A stretch of DNA of 64,000 nucleotides. Source: Caulobacter mirabilis (GTDB lineage: Bacteria; Pseudomonadota; Alphaproteobacteria; Caulobacterales; Caulobacteraceae). The stretch is taken from positions 1,674,001-1,738,000 of the forward strand of contig NZ_CP024201.1 of NCBI RefSeq assembly GCF_002749615.1, read 5' to 3'. Below are positions 17,601 through 25,105 of this stretch, in pieces. Every line of letters starts with the position of its first letter. The stretch's first letter is position 1. The notes below the pieces were generated by a model. That model searched no databases, had not been told where the DNA came from, and was given only the letters and a program-made list of their open reading frames with translations. The position numbers were made by a program, and so were the translations under genes.

Positions 17601-20327
17601 ATCGGCCTGCCGATCATGACCACCTATCCGCAGGTCCTGACCGGCGGACAGCCGGTCGGGACGCCTTTCCAGGTGACCTATTTCTACGACCGCCTGGGCC
17701 AGCTGGCCGGGGTGGGGCAGCCGCCGGCCGGCGGCGAGGTGCTGGATCCGGAGCATCCGCGCGGCGGGCCCGAAATCTACTACGCCTCCTACTACTACAA
17801 CAGCATGGGCGAGGTGACCCAGGCGCAGCTGAACGACAACAGCCTGGGCGCCCCGATCCAGCGCGCCGCCGCCTACAACAGCGCCGGCTGGCCGACCGCG
17901 GTCGGCGGGGACTTCTATCTCGAGACCCTCACCTACGGGCAAGGCGGGTTCAACGGCGCGACCTCCTACAACGGTCAGATCACGTCCGCGGCCTCGTCCT
18001 ACGCCGCCGAGCCGGGCCTGGACCCCTGGACGGCGCCGCCGATCCGGCAGAGCCAGTGGGCCTATCAGTACGACGCGCTGGGGCAGGTGCAGGTGGCCGA
18101 CCCGGGCGCGGCGGCCGACGCCGCCAACGCGGCGCTGGCCATCGGCTCGGCGACGACGCCGGTCAGCTACGACGCCAACGGCAATCTGCTGTCCGTGCCC
18201 CGGGGCCCCACGACGGAGCAGTACAGCTACCTGACCGGCGCGGCTCCCAACCAGGTCTGGAACAACAACCGCGTCCAGTCGGTGGCGGCGGCGATCCAGT
18301 CCACGATCCAGTTCGCCAACGCGACCGCCTATCCCGGCTGGACCTGGGGGGCGAGCAACGGGGGACCGTCGTCAAGTTCGGTCGCGCCGCCGGTCGGGAC
18401 GGGGACTCTGCCGCCCGGGCAGGCGCTGCAGCTGACCGGCGGCAGCCCCGGCCACGCCGAAGTGCTGCAGTTCGCCGGCTTCCTGGCCATGGGCGGGACC
18501 TACCAGCTGTCCTACTGGCTCAACACGCCGGCCCCCTTCGCCGGCCAGCCCGGGCCGGCGAACTGGAGCCTGCGGCTGTTCACCGACGCCGGCGAGACCG
18601 TCGACGCCCTGATCCGCGACATCGGCGCGGGGTCGACCGCCTGGGTCCAGGTCACCGGCGTGACCATCGACACCCAGACCATCGCCAGCACCATGGGGCT
18701 GGACGGCCATGTCGTCAGCATCGCGCTGGTCCTGACCAACGGCCGGACCAGCGGGACCAGCGCGCCGGGCGCCTCGCTGTTCGTGGCCGACGTCCAGATC
18801 ACCGGAACCGCGCCGATCGGGCAGTACGGCTACGCCTCGCCCAACGGCTGGGTGACCAGCGCGACCAGCCGGCAGCTGAGCAGCCTGAGCTATCACCCGC
18901 TCACCGGCCTGACGACCGGGGCGACGGTGACCGGCGCCCGGGCGCGGACCGTGACCTACGCCTATGGCCGGGGGACCGACCGCAGCGTCGAGCAGTGGAC
19001 CGACGCCGACGGGACGGTGACCAAGGTGCTGGACCTGCGCGGGCCCGGGGGGCAGCCCCTGGCGCGCCGCACGACCAGCGGGGGGACGGAGACGGTCTCC
19101 TACTTCCTGCACGGCGCCGAGGGCCTGCTGGCGACGGTGCCGGCCGAGGCGACCACGACGACCCGCTACGCCCTCAACGATCACCTCGGCTCGGTGCGGG
19201 CGGTGGTCGACCAGACCGGGACGCTGCTGCAGACCTACGACTACGGCCCGTTCGGCGAGCTGCTGCAGGGACCGGCCGCGCCGCTGCAGCCCTACGCCTA
19301 CACGGGCCAGCCGATCGACGCGGCGATCGAACTGACCAACTACCAGGCCCGGTTCTACGACCCGGCGCTGCGCCGCTTCTACGCGCCCGACCCGGCCGGA
19401 CAGGGGGCGTCGTCCTACGCCTATGTCGCCAACGACCCGATCAACGCGACCGATCCGAGCGGGATGTTCCTGATGCGGCTGGCCAGGGACGTCGGCCGCC
19501 GACCCGGCACATATGCGGGGCTCGTCGTCAGCGGCGCGGTGGCGACGGCCAGCGTCGTGCAGTTGTTGGTCACCGATCCCGGGTTCTACACCAGGCCCTG
19601 GGGACGGCTGTGGGCGTGGGGCTCGAACCTCGACAACTGGGCGCAGGACGGGATCATCACTGGCAAGATCTACCGCGTCCTGCAGAGCTTCTCGCGGGAT
19701 GAGCTCGTCACCATGATGAACTACTTCCCGGTGGCCTACGCGGTGACGACGCCCCTGGCGTTGCTGTGGGTGTACCGGCCGGTGCAGTTCGCGGTCGACG
19801 CCGCCTACCATGCGGGCGGCAACGGTCAGGCGGCCAACGCCATCCGGCACGTCACCTGGATGTGCAACGCCAAGCGGTTCCTTTGGGCGGGCGACGCCTT
19901 CGCCAACGACCTGGGCGAGGCCCACGAGCGGGGCCGCAAGGGGCGGCTGGAGGACCAGATCGCCGACCGGATCAACAACGCCATCGCGCTCTATCTGGCC
20001 GGGCAGTCCGGTCAGGCCTGCGGCGCCATCGCGGAGCAGGCCTGGGGCCCCTTCAAGCCCCAGACCTGGGACGACAACAAACTGGCGTGGAACCACGAAT
20101 ACAACGGATTCCAGGAGGGAACGCCGATCGACCCGCAGCAGGACGACCTCATCTCGGCCTCCTGGGTCAGAGGTCTCGATTTCCTCGCCACGACCTCCTA
20201 CGCGCCGTTGTTCGAGGGCGAAGATCTCGCAGAGCTCCAGCGGCGGGGGATCCAGTATCCCCGCCCGTCGCGGCCGACCCCGTCGCCTGCTCCGTCGCCG
20301 ACCGGCTCCGGGAAGGAAGAGCTGTGA
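11676..20327 (+). CDS. Giant SpvB-like/RHS protein with DUF6973-like C-terminal domain
   Basis: A 2883-residue protein; ATG 11676 overlaps the upstream stop. The N-terminus (FSLPLAVLPGRGG then GVLGLGWSLSQSSI) resembles the SpvB domain that opens TcB toxin subunits. A long middle follows, with jelly-roll or LamG-like insertions near residues 1170-1330, 1418-1580 and 2207-2385 among YD repeats. The RHS core (DHLGSVRAVVDQTG, YDYGPFGELLQG, YQARFYDPALRRFYAPDP, ATDPSGM) spans about 2500-2600. The last 280 residues form a variable C-terminal domain with NAIRHVTW (H2725), GEAHE (H2750, E2751) and RINNAIA (N2767, N2768), a pattern I recognise from DUF6973 domains, then a Pro-rich tail. By analogy with TcB-TcC and other RHS toxins the core would encapsulate this domain. 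No immunity gene is recognisable downstream. Cleavage and activity are not shown. Confidence 0.8.
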   Translation: MTSSERLRQAVDLYRGEVAFSLPLAVLPGRGGPDAVLTAAYSGSVGAVVTYDNAVAPTGVLGLGWSLSQSSIAAAPDGAGYVLQGEGGGASPLVLIGTEADGTQLYASADYRFWIIRYDPAAQRWEITREDGGRAVYGDAASGRGTVDWGVAWGGWTGASTALAGQTPVAVGWSLSQVFDLWGDVVTYAYDQVAAPVGGPGGLSYTRATYLKTVVGAGGDVARLTYGEKAANECPPPHADPNGLNAWQDRYGTRYLQSVSVYAPGGVLMGVTSLDFEGGSGQTQYVGQGTLAKRLLMGIVATAPAATPPPPFSFTYVTTAGSPVLGTLATAQAPEGGQATYAYASAGMTATLSARDLTLSPPIRAGVTFSQPVFYFAEDYAVVTWLGSDTSVQGVAYRWVGRWIATTLASLPLGSATYASTAVGLSADTFCIAANGKLLAYVISESQVGGWNATATALTLTLQAGEAVTAVCGSGFAAVVGQASGSLNPAHWNGAAWVADTVVQLAGATGALCAQVAAEDRRLLAVSTGTATGDLVAVLMSLDPFGRWTSVSRPTPRPMPSISTLSVVLGEGYGAYAAAGGPTGSAQVICNGVSWPATITRLDLTRLATLTPAVGALAPALAIRGAMVGLGGQLFRYQGSGWSRYSSDAVVYPGETAVTGITYGFDEAVRTMTGAGGSPLFDLAAYDPSTSAWTVPAAFAGAAPTGGSFAARTAVSPRTPSRYVVFPTVSGQTWSNGVYAQGADGSWTAALSLADSLAATETASLQVLGERCCVYQTGTKTVVYPLVNGAAGARIELSGQKVLVPSGTGRELVGPSSFVTYSGTWGAAGSTLTLRRMVQGAVAGQQTVPALATTALNDGYAVQTLAVAGDATTATVTADGWRAAYNQMTVAEGTANTAVAPNGTSVTWFFNGLTAQDTPAQPYPTGTDTNAATLLGLMAGQVYGRKDRSAGSGSPPVLTDAGTTTFYWWGYRQALSQVAGDNRTGFYARQRRLVRLLDGVTTTVRTSYAPNDQTPPVTGLPTVTATDRYNASGQLETLTQTPTYFWQQYDAARSLNILTPVVQTTAATNGATTGISIETWRNDWPTRPGAWAPSATYRALSAAPAAFNWATGTGPAGSWLLGTAVTQRSPRGLPIVTVDALGRYSGAVRDAADRLTTAAFVNARLDQAEAGYYGCEPYENDLYWSYAGGGALSDYIVGTQAHTGTQSIQIDPVAAGTKSGPAATFLRTTGGRAYLFSCWLLTDPGFGAASGTAQWELQVYNVAGAPVAVGAPIILSLTDTAGKWAYLHQIVDLAAVRAANPSVPAGAPLSVGLIAYNQKTGKRCWVDELRFSPLDAAYEATVFDVDSLLPSATLAPNGQTTRLVRDAARNVTAVVGPAENVASISSFTYARSLTSGGVFDPNLPNSLLSIGGLANGVYYDFDPSDQADWTLPDAYWTVSGWQLVYTGTATPPAFSQATLTGFVHGNYAMKVEVQRQSGAGALANARIGMGDVYVAWDQTAATWTLYAPATPGGAAQVQAVRAGRFARTWILAFVEELVLFYADGQQVFCDQLTGLVRGDGKLILGLSGPGSFSNLVCAVEPQISLGLFDGAAKPMQSLSVVDGNTVVAGGTLYDSQQRPQYGKDPVSNPLMIGAGPQATPPPPSTAEQNRLIGDIDSYLPYVNGQPMTVAQYTAPANGYPFTQTLYETAPTARVVEEGAPGTEFAVGSGHTYRYAYGANTANDPLTPLLPAGSPGQAPGSYSVITETDPNGVITYRLVNQSDQTLAVRTRIGGTQASPVYQTSMSLFDPAGRLVTVQLPNYFSPPSGSTAAPWVIQYGYDFLGRLISQTTPDSGQTQYAYDSAGRLRFAMDADGAGQTPQRIKYYQYDGLDRVIQAGLVQKTGVAWSGISAYVDQPAWPTVAQGATIYSQNTYDADGAGSNNLEGRLWQGTVDNGTAGLTTDAFAYDRRGSVLTRNTTAAGYGATTYQSAALYNNIGLPIMTTYPQVLTGGQPVGTPFQVTYFYDRLGQLAGVGQPPAGGEVLDPEHPRGGPEIYYASYYYNSMGEVTQAQLNDNSLGAPIQRAAAYNSAGWPTAVGGDFYLETLTYGQGGFNGATSYNGQITSAASSYAAEPGLDPWTAPPIRQSQWAYQYDALGQVQVADPGAAADAANAALAIGSATTPVSYDANGNLLSVPRGPTTEQYSYLTGAAPNQVWNNNRVQSVAAAIQSTIQFANATAYPGWTWGASNGGPSSSSVAPPVGTGTLPPGQALQLTGGSPGHAEVLQFAGFLAMGGTYQLSYWLNTPAPFAGQPGPANWSLRLFTDAGETVDALIRDIGAGSTAWVQVTGVTIDTQTIASTMGLDGHVVSIALVLTNGRTSGTSAPGASLFVADVQITGTAPIGQYGYASPNGWVTSATSRQLSSLSYHPLTGLTTGATVTGARARTVTYAYGRGTDRSVEQWTDADGTVTKVLDLRGPGGQPLARRTTSGGTETVSYFLHGAEGLLATVPAEATTTTRYALNDHLGSVRAVVDQTGTLLQTYDYGPFGELLQGPAAPLQPYAYTGQPIDAAIELTNYQARFYDPALRRFYAPDPAGQGASSYAYVANDPINATDPSGMFLMRLARDVGRRPGTYAGLVVSGAVATASVVQLLVTDPGFYTRPWGRLWAWGSNLDNWAQDGIITGKIYRVLQSFSRDELVTMMNYFPVAYAVTTPLALLWVYRPVQFAVDAAYHAGGNGQAANAIRHVTWMCNAKRFLWAGDAFANDLGEAHERGRKGRLEDQIADRINNAIALYLAGQSGQACGAIAEQAWGPFKPQTWDDNKLAWNHEYNGFQEGTPIDPQQDDLISASWVRGLDFLATTSYAPLFEGEDLAELQRRGIQYPRPSRPTPSPAPSPTGSGKEEL

Positions 20328-20383
20328 CCCGGCTTCGAACACCGCACCTCAACCGATCAGACCTTGGACAACGGAGAACCACC

Positions 20384-22084
20384 ATGTCGTCGCTCAGGAC
20401 GCTTCTCATCGCGGGAGCCTCGGCCGGCCTCCTGCTGTCGGCCGGCGCCGCCGTGGCCGGCTCGCCCGCGAAGTCGCCGCTGAAGGCGCCGCCGATGACC
20501 AGCCAGGACAAGTCCGACCTCGCCGCGGTCCTGGCCTTGGCGCCGGCCGGCCAGCCGACCGCGCTCGATATGTCGAACCCGGTTCATTACCGGTTCTTCG
20601 TGCGCCAGATGAAGGCGGCCGGCGTCACGCCGGATCGCTATCCGCAGCTGTTCAAGGTCACCGAACAGGCGCGCAAGGCCAAGCCGCCCGCCGTCGAGCG
20701 CCGCCCCATGACGGTGCTCGCCGCCCAGGGGCTGCCCGGGATCACCCCGATCCAGACCCTGACCGCGATCGGCACCGACGACGGAACCAACTATTTCGCC
20801 TCGGCGATCTCGTCGGTGCCGCAGACGCCCTATTTCTCGCAGCTGGTCGTGCAGCTCTACGATTCCGGCGGCAATCCGATCGGTCAGCCGGCCAGCTCGT
20901 CGTCGGCCACCCAGCCGGCCAGCAACGTCAACGCCATCGCCAACGGCGCCTCGTCGACCTCCTACGCCGCAGTGCAGGGGGTCGCGACCTACTTCTGGCA
21001 GGACCAGTTCGGCAAGGCCTACCACGGCTTCGTCGAGGGCGTGGTGACCACCGCCCCGACCAGCATCACCAACCTGGCGCCGATGCCCGGGACGGGGCAG
21101 TCGATCACCAAGCTGTGCCTGGGGCGAACCGGCACGGACTGCACCTACAGCCCGCCAGGGGGCACCGGGACCAACGTCCTGATGCCGGTCCAGGGCAGCA
21201 TCACCTTCGCCAGCGCGATCAACACCTCGCCCAGCACCCAGACCTCGCTGATCACCATGGCGCGGCCGGACACCGGCCAGGGCGGCGGCTGCACCATCGC
21301 CAGCACCGACAACTTCTTCGCCGATCCCAACACCGTCATCAACGGCGGCACGATCAGCTGGAACCTGAACCCGGCGCACTTCCAGCCGGCGGTGGGCTGC
21401 CTGGTCCCCAACTCGACGGCCATCTACACCCTGACCCTGGGTCTGGCCGTGGCCAACCAGGCGACCTTCGTCACCATCACCAGCGACCCGAACACCGACC
21501 CGCAGGACCCCTACTTCAAGATCATCCCGGAACTGCAGGTGTTCTTCAGCTGCCTGGCCGAAGGGACCCTGGTGACGCTGGCGGACGGGAGCAAGGTCGC
21601 GATCGAGGACCTCAAGGAAGGCGCGCTGGTCCGGGTCGCCGGCGGCCGGACCTTGGCGGTGGAGAGCAAGCTGAAGGGGACCGAAGAGGCCCCGATGATC
21701 CGGCTCAAGACCGCGGGCGGCCGCGAGGTCCTGATCACCGACGGGCACCCGGTGATCGTCGCCGGGAAACCCGTCCTGGCGGGCCTGGTGCGTGTCGGTC
21801 AGAAGGTGACGATCGAGGGCGGCGTGGACGCCGTGGTGTCGGTCGAGCGTGAGGCCTACGCCAAGCCGGTCTGGAACCTGAATCTGGGCGCTCCGCCGGC
21901 CAGCCTCAACGACCCGAAGGTCACGGGCAGCGCCTTCTACGCCGGCGGCATCCTGGTCGGGGACAACGTCATGCAGTTCGTGGAGAACCGGAAGCAGCAG
22001 AAGGCGAGGGCGGCGGTCGCCGTTCAGCGGGTTCCGCCGGAGTGGCGCCAGGACGTCGTCAGCGCGATCAAGGACGGCAACTAG
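20384..22084 (+). CDS. Exported protein with C-terminal Hint (intein-like) domain
   Basis: A 566-residue protein starting at ATG 20384 with a purine-rich ribosome-binding region (GGAGAACC) just upstream. A clear Sec signal peptide (LRTLLIAGASAGLLLSAGAAVAG) precedes about 360 residues of unrecognised, Thr/Ser-rich beta-type sequence. From Cys390 a Hint domain begins: SCLAEGTLVTLADGSKVAIEDLKEG, later DGHPVIVAG, and ending VWNLNLG...GGILVGDN. The nucleophilic Cys and the block B His are present. The usual closing His-Asn reads Gly-Asp-Asn, so full splicing is unlikely and N-terminal cleavage or cholesterol-like transfer chemistry is more plausible. Hint domains commonly release C-terminal toxins, but here only about 35 residues follow. 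It sits between the RHS-toxin gene and the repeat gene on the same strand. Confidence 0.8.
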   Translation: MSSLRTLLIAGASAGLLLSAGAAVAGSPAKSPLKAPPMTSQDKSDLAAVLALAPAGQPTALDMSNPVHYRFFVRQMKAAGVTPDRYPQLFKVTEQARKAKPPAVERRPMTVLAAQGLPGITPIQTLTAIGTDDGTNYFASAISSVPQTPYFSQLVVQLYDSGGNPIGQPASSSSATQPASNVNAIANGASSTSYAAVQGVATYFWQDQFGKAYHGFVEGVVTTAPTSITNLAPMPGTGQSITKLCLGRTGTDCTYSPPGGTGTNVLMPVQGSITFASAINTSPSTQTSLITMARPDTGQGGGCTIASTDNFFADPNTVINGGTISWNLNPAHFQPAVGCLVPNSTAIYTLTLGLAVANQATFVTITSDPNTDPQDPYFKIIPELQVFFSCLAEGTLVTLADGSKVAIEDLKEGALVRVAGGRTLAVESKLKGTEEAPMIRLKTAGGREVLITDGHPVIVAGKPVLAGLVRVGQKVTIEGGVDAVVSVEREAYAKPVWNLNLGAPPASLNDPKVTGSAFYAGGILVGDNVMQFVENRKQQKARAAVAVQRVPPEWRQDVVSAIKDGN

Positions 22085-22143
22085 AAACCGAGGGGCGGTC
22101 GGGGCGGCGGCGCCCGGCCGTCGTCCGGTCCAGGGAGCGAGCG

Positions 22144-24132
22144 ATGAGCACGACGCCGGTCTTCACCTCGGCCACCTACATACCGGGCAAGCTGACGGCC
22201 CGGTGGACGGCCACGCCGCCGGGGACGGGCTTCACCGGCTATGTCGTGACCCTGACGACCAACGGAACGCCCGAGACCTTTCCGAGCCAGACGACCAGCG
22301 TCTTCACCCTCAACCGAACCCTCGACGCGGCGTCGACCTATACGCTGCAGGTCGCGATGCAGATCACCGGCCAGCCCTCGGTTCCGTCGGCGGTGATCAC
22401 CCTGATCGTCCAGGCCCCGACCCTGACCCAGGTGAACAACAACGGGACCAAGGTGACATACCGCTGGAGCGCCGCGGGCGGGGCGGGGGTCGGAGGCTAT
22501 TTCGCGGGCCTGAATTCATCTGCGACCAACTGGACCAACCAGACGGCGGCGAACGTCCTGACCACGACCTTCACCCAGGCCCTGGCCAGCGCGGGAGCCT
22601 GTACGGCCTGGGTCCGAGCGTGCAGCAGCGACGGCGTCGTCCTGGGCCCGAGTTCGACGGTGCTGACGGTGATCACCCAGGCGCCCGCCCTGACCCGGAT
22701 CAACAACACCGGCGCGGTGGTCGTCTACGCCTGGACCGCGGCGGCGGGCGGCGGGGTCGACGGCTATCTGGCCACCCTCACGTCGCCGGCGACGAACTGG
22801 ACCAACCAGACCAACGCCCAGACGCTCACCACGCGCTTCAACCAGTCGTTGTCGGGTCAGGCGAGCTGCACCGGATGGGTCCGGGCGGTCGGCAGCAGCA
22901 ACGTGGTCCTGGGGCCGGCGACGGCGACCCGGACGCTGATCACCGAGGCGCCGACCCTGACCTCGATCAACAACAACGGGGCCAAGGTCGTCTATCGCTG
23001 GACGGCGGCGGGCGGCGCCGGGGTCCAGGGCTATGTGGCGCGGTTGTCGTCGCCCTTCACCGACTGGAACCAGTCCACCGGCGCCTCGACCCTGCAGGCG
23101 ACGTTCAACCAGGCCCTGGCCGGGCTGGGAACCTGCACCGGCTGGGTGCGCGGATCGAGCACCGACGGCGTCGTCCTAGGCCCCACGACCCAGGTCCGGA
23201 CGGTGATCACCGAAGCGCCGACCATGACCCTGATCGACAATGGCGGCGCGCAGGTCGCCTACAGCTGGCAGGCGGCGGGCGGAAGCGGGGTGGGGGGCTA
23301 TGTCGCGACCCTGACCACGCCCCCGACCACCTACAGCAACGCCACCGCCGCCGATGTCCTGACGACCGCCTTCAATACGGCGCTGGCTGGGCTAGGGACC
23401 TGCCAGGGGTGGGTGCGCGGGACCAGCGCCGACAGCATCGTCCTGGGGCCGGCGACCCCGGCTCTGACCCTGATCACCCAGGCCTCGGCCGTGACCAGCC
23501 TGGCCTACGATGTCGGCGCCCTGGGCGTGATCTGGACCCCGGCCAGCACCGGGGCGACCGGCTATTCCGCAACGGTGGCGCAGACCGGGCAGGCGACCCA
23601 GACCTATCCGATCGGGGCCTCCGGCAGCGGGACCGCGGCCGTCACCCTGGCGCCCGGCGGCGTCTATCAGGTGGCCGTCCGCGGAACGGCGCCGAACCTG
23701 GTCGGTCCGCCCGGAACGACCCTGCAGCCGCTGACCACCACCGCGACCGCGGTGAATCTGCGCGCCACCAGCCCCAGCGGATTCAAGATCGCCTGGGCGG
23801 CGGACACGGACGCGCGGGTGACCGGCTACATCGCCGAGTTCGTCGCGGACGGCCAAAGTCAGGGAACCTCGGGCGTGACCGCCTCGCCGGCGACCTTCTC
23901 CGGGACCATCGCCAGCGATGTCATCTATCAGGGCCGGGTGCGCAGCACCGCGCCGAACCTGCAGGGGCCCTGGACGACGCTGGTCAACGGGCCCTACCTG
24001 TCCACCCAGGTTCCGACCTACGACGCGCTCGGGCGGCTGACCAACCTGACCTGGGATGCGGGGGCGAGCGTCGCCTACACGCTGGACGCCTTCGGCGATA
24101 TCCAGACCATAACCTGGCAGGCGCCGCCCTAG
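22144..24132 (+). CDS. FnIII-like tandem-repeat protein with C-terminal YD motif
   Basis: A 662-residue protein without an obvious signal peptide. After a FnIII-like first domain (TSATYIPGKLTARWTATPPGTGFTGY) come four tandem 89-residue repeats (residues 91-446). Each starts AP(T/A)(L/M)T.I(N/D)NxG, carries GY.A.L and QAL...(A/T)C..WVR, and ends VITQ or VITE. Each has a Cys before the WVR motif, with a second one in repeat 1. Two more FnIII-like units follow, and the end is YDALGRLTNLTWD...YTLDAFGDIQTITW, a single YD-repeat pair like those in the two upstream giants. That tail ties the protein to the RHS cluster; it may dock onto or cap the RHS shell (inference). The stop codon shares CTAG with the convergent glucokinase stop. 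Confidence 0.78.
   Translation: MSTTPVFTSATYIPGKLTARWTATPPGTGFTGYVVTLTTNGTPETFPSQTTSVFTLNRTLDAASTYTLQVAMQITGQPSVPSAVITLIVQAPTLTQVNNNGTKVTYRWSAAGGAGVGGYFAGLNSSATNWTNQTAANVLTTTFTQALASAGACTAWVRACSSDGVVLGPSSTVLTVITQAPALTRINNTGAVVVYAWTAAAGGGVDGYLATLTSPATNWTNQTNAQTLTTRFNQSLSGQASCTGWVRAVGSSNVVLGPATATRTLITEAPTLTSINNNGAKVVYRWTAAGGAGVQGYVARLSSPFTDWNQSTGASTLQATFNQALAGLGTCTGWVRGSSTDGVVLGPTTQVRTVITEAPTMTLIDNGGAQVAYSWQAAGGSGVGGYVATLTTPPTTYSNATAADVLTTAFNTALAGLGTCQGWVRGTSADSIVLGPATPALTLITQASAVTSLAYDVGALGVIWTPASTGATGYSATVAQTGQATQTYPIGASGSGTAAVTLAPGGVYQVAVRGTAPNLVGPPGTTLQPLTTTATAVNLRATSPSGFKIAWAADTDARVTGYIAEFVADGQSQGTSGVTASPATFSGTIASDVIYQGRVRSTAPNLQGPWTTLVNGPYLSTQVPTYDALGRLTNLTWDAGASVAYTLDAFGDIQTITWQAPP
22414..23481 (+). 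repeat. Four tandem 267-bp coding repeats
   Basis: Repeat units begin at codons 22414, 22681, 22948 and 23215, and a fifth divergent unit at 23482. The period is exactly 267 bp (89 codons) each time, with no indels between units. The conserved unit starts Ala-Pro/Ser and contains the AACAAC-rich segment encoding INN.G. Confidence 0.85.
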
Positions 24133-25100
24133 AGATCGGCGGCCCAGGACGAGACGAGGCGGCGAGCCGCGCCCAGCAGGCCGGGCTCCGGCCGGGCGAT
24201 CAGGGCGATCGGGATGCGCGCCATGTCGCCGGCGGCCGGTCCGCGAGCCTCGAAGCGGGCGCGGAAGCGCGGCGTCTCGAGGTGGCCGGCGATGCGCGGC
24301 GGAATGCCGCCGGCGACCACGACCGCCTGAGCGCCCTGGGCCAGCGCCAGATCGCCCAGGGCCGAAGCCAGCAGGTCGGCGAAGCGCTCGATCGTCCGCC
24401 GCGCCAGGTCTTCGCCGGTCGCGGCCGCGACGATCTCGGCCGCCGTCCTCGACGGCGTCGCGCGGCCGTCCATCGCCGCCAGCGTCTGGTAGAGGGTCTC
24501 GATCCCGCGGCCCGACAGAAGGGTCTCTCGAGAGACGTGGTCGCGCGTCCGCAGCAGGTGGTCCAGCAGGGCGAGGTCGTCCCGGTCGGCGGGGGCGAAG
24601 GTGGTGTGGCCGGCTTCGGTCGGGACCACCCGCGCGCCGCCGTCGACCAGCATGGCCACGCCCAGTCCGGTGCCCGGTCCGATGACCGAAACCCGATCCG
24701 GTAGAGCGGCGGGCCAGGCGGGGCCAGGCAGGGGACGCCAGTCGTCCGCCTCCAGGACGGGGACCGCGTAGGCGATCGCGGCGAAGTCGTTGATGATTTC
24801 CAGGCTCTGGAGCCCGAACCGCTGCTCGAGGTCTTCGACGGAGAAGGACCAGTCGCGGTTGGTCAGCCGGATCCGACCGCCGCCGACGCTGCCCGCGATC
24901 CCGAAGACCGCCCGCGCCGGTCGATCGCCGCCGAGATAGGCTTCCAGGCAACTCTCGAAATCGCGAAAGTCGGCGCCGGCGAGCACCCGCTCGTCCGACA
25001 GGACGGGGCGGCCGCTCTCGTCCGACGTGACGCGGGCGAATCGGACGTTGGTGCCGCCGACGTCCGCGGCCAGACCGCCGCCCCTATCGGAAAGCGCCAT
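24129..25100 (-). CDS. glk: Glucokinase
   Basis: A 323-residue Glk-type (not ROK) glucokinase that phosphorylates glucose with ATP in the cytosol. The N-terminal phosphate motif LAADVGGTNVRFARV, the NDFAAIAYA sugar-binding block with the catalytic Asp, the GPGTGLGVAML adenosine motif and the EAGHTTFAP segment are all in place, and the C-terminal VVAGGIPPRI completes the fold. Start ATG 25100 is 5 bp after the stop of the TetR gene, so both are one operon. In this setting it would feed on glucose released from rhamnosyl-glucosides by the GH5 enzyme. The stop overlaps the convergent repeat-protein gene by 4 nt. Confidence 0.93.
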   Translation of the reverse strand: MALSDRGGGLAADVGGTNVRFARVTSDESGRPVLSDERVLAGADFRDFESCLEAYLGGDRPARAVFGIAGSVGGGRIRLTNRDWSFSVEDLEQRFGLQSLEIINDFAAIAYAVPVLEADDWRPLPGPAWPAALPDRVSVIGPGTGLGVAMLVDGGARVVPTEAGHTTFAPADRDDLALLDHLLRTRDHVSRETLLSGRGIETLYQTLAAMDGRATPSRTAAEIVAAATGEDLARRTIERFADLLASALGDLALAQGAQAVVVAGGIPPRIAGHLETPRFRARFEARGPAAGDMARIPIALIARPEPGLLGAARRLVSSWAADL

Positions 25101-25105
25101 CGCGC

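Noticed and set aside
22414..23481. CRISPR-like periodic repeat
   Set aside because: Period is 267 bp, in frame, and encodes homologous protein domains; no short repeats with unique spacers and no cas genes.
3550..24132. Insertion sequences or a prophage in the RHS cluster
   Set aside because: No transposase, integrase, terminal inverted repeats or virion genes; RHS repeats explain the repetitive look.
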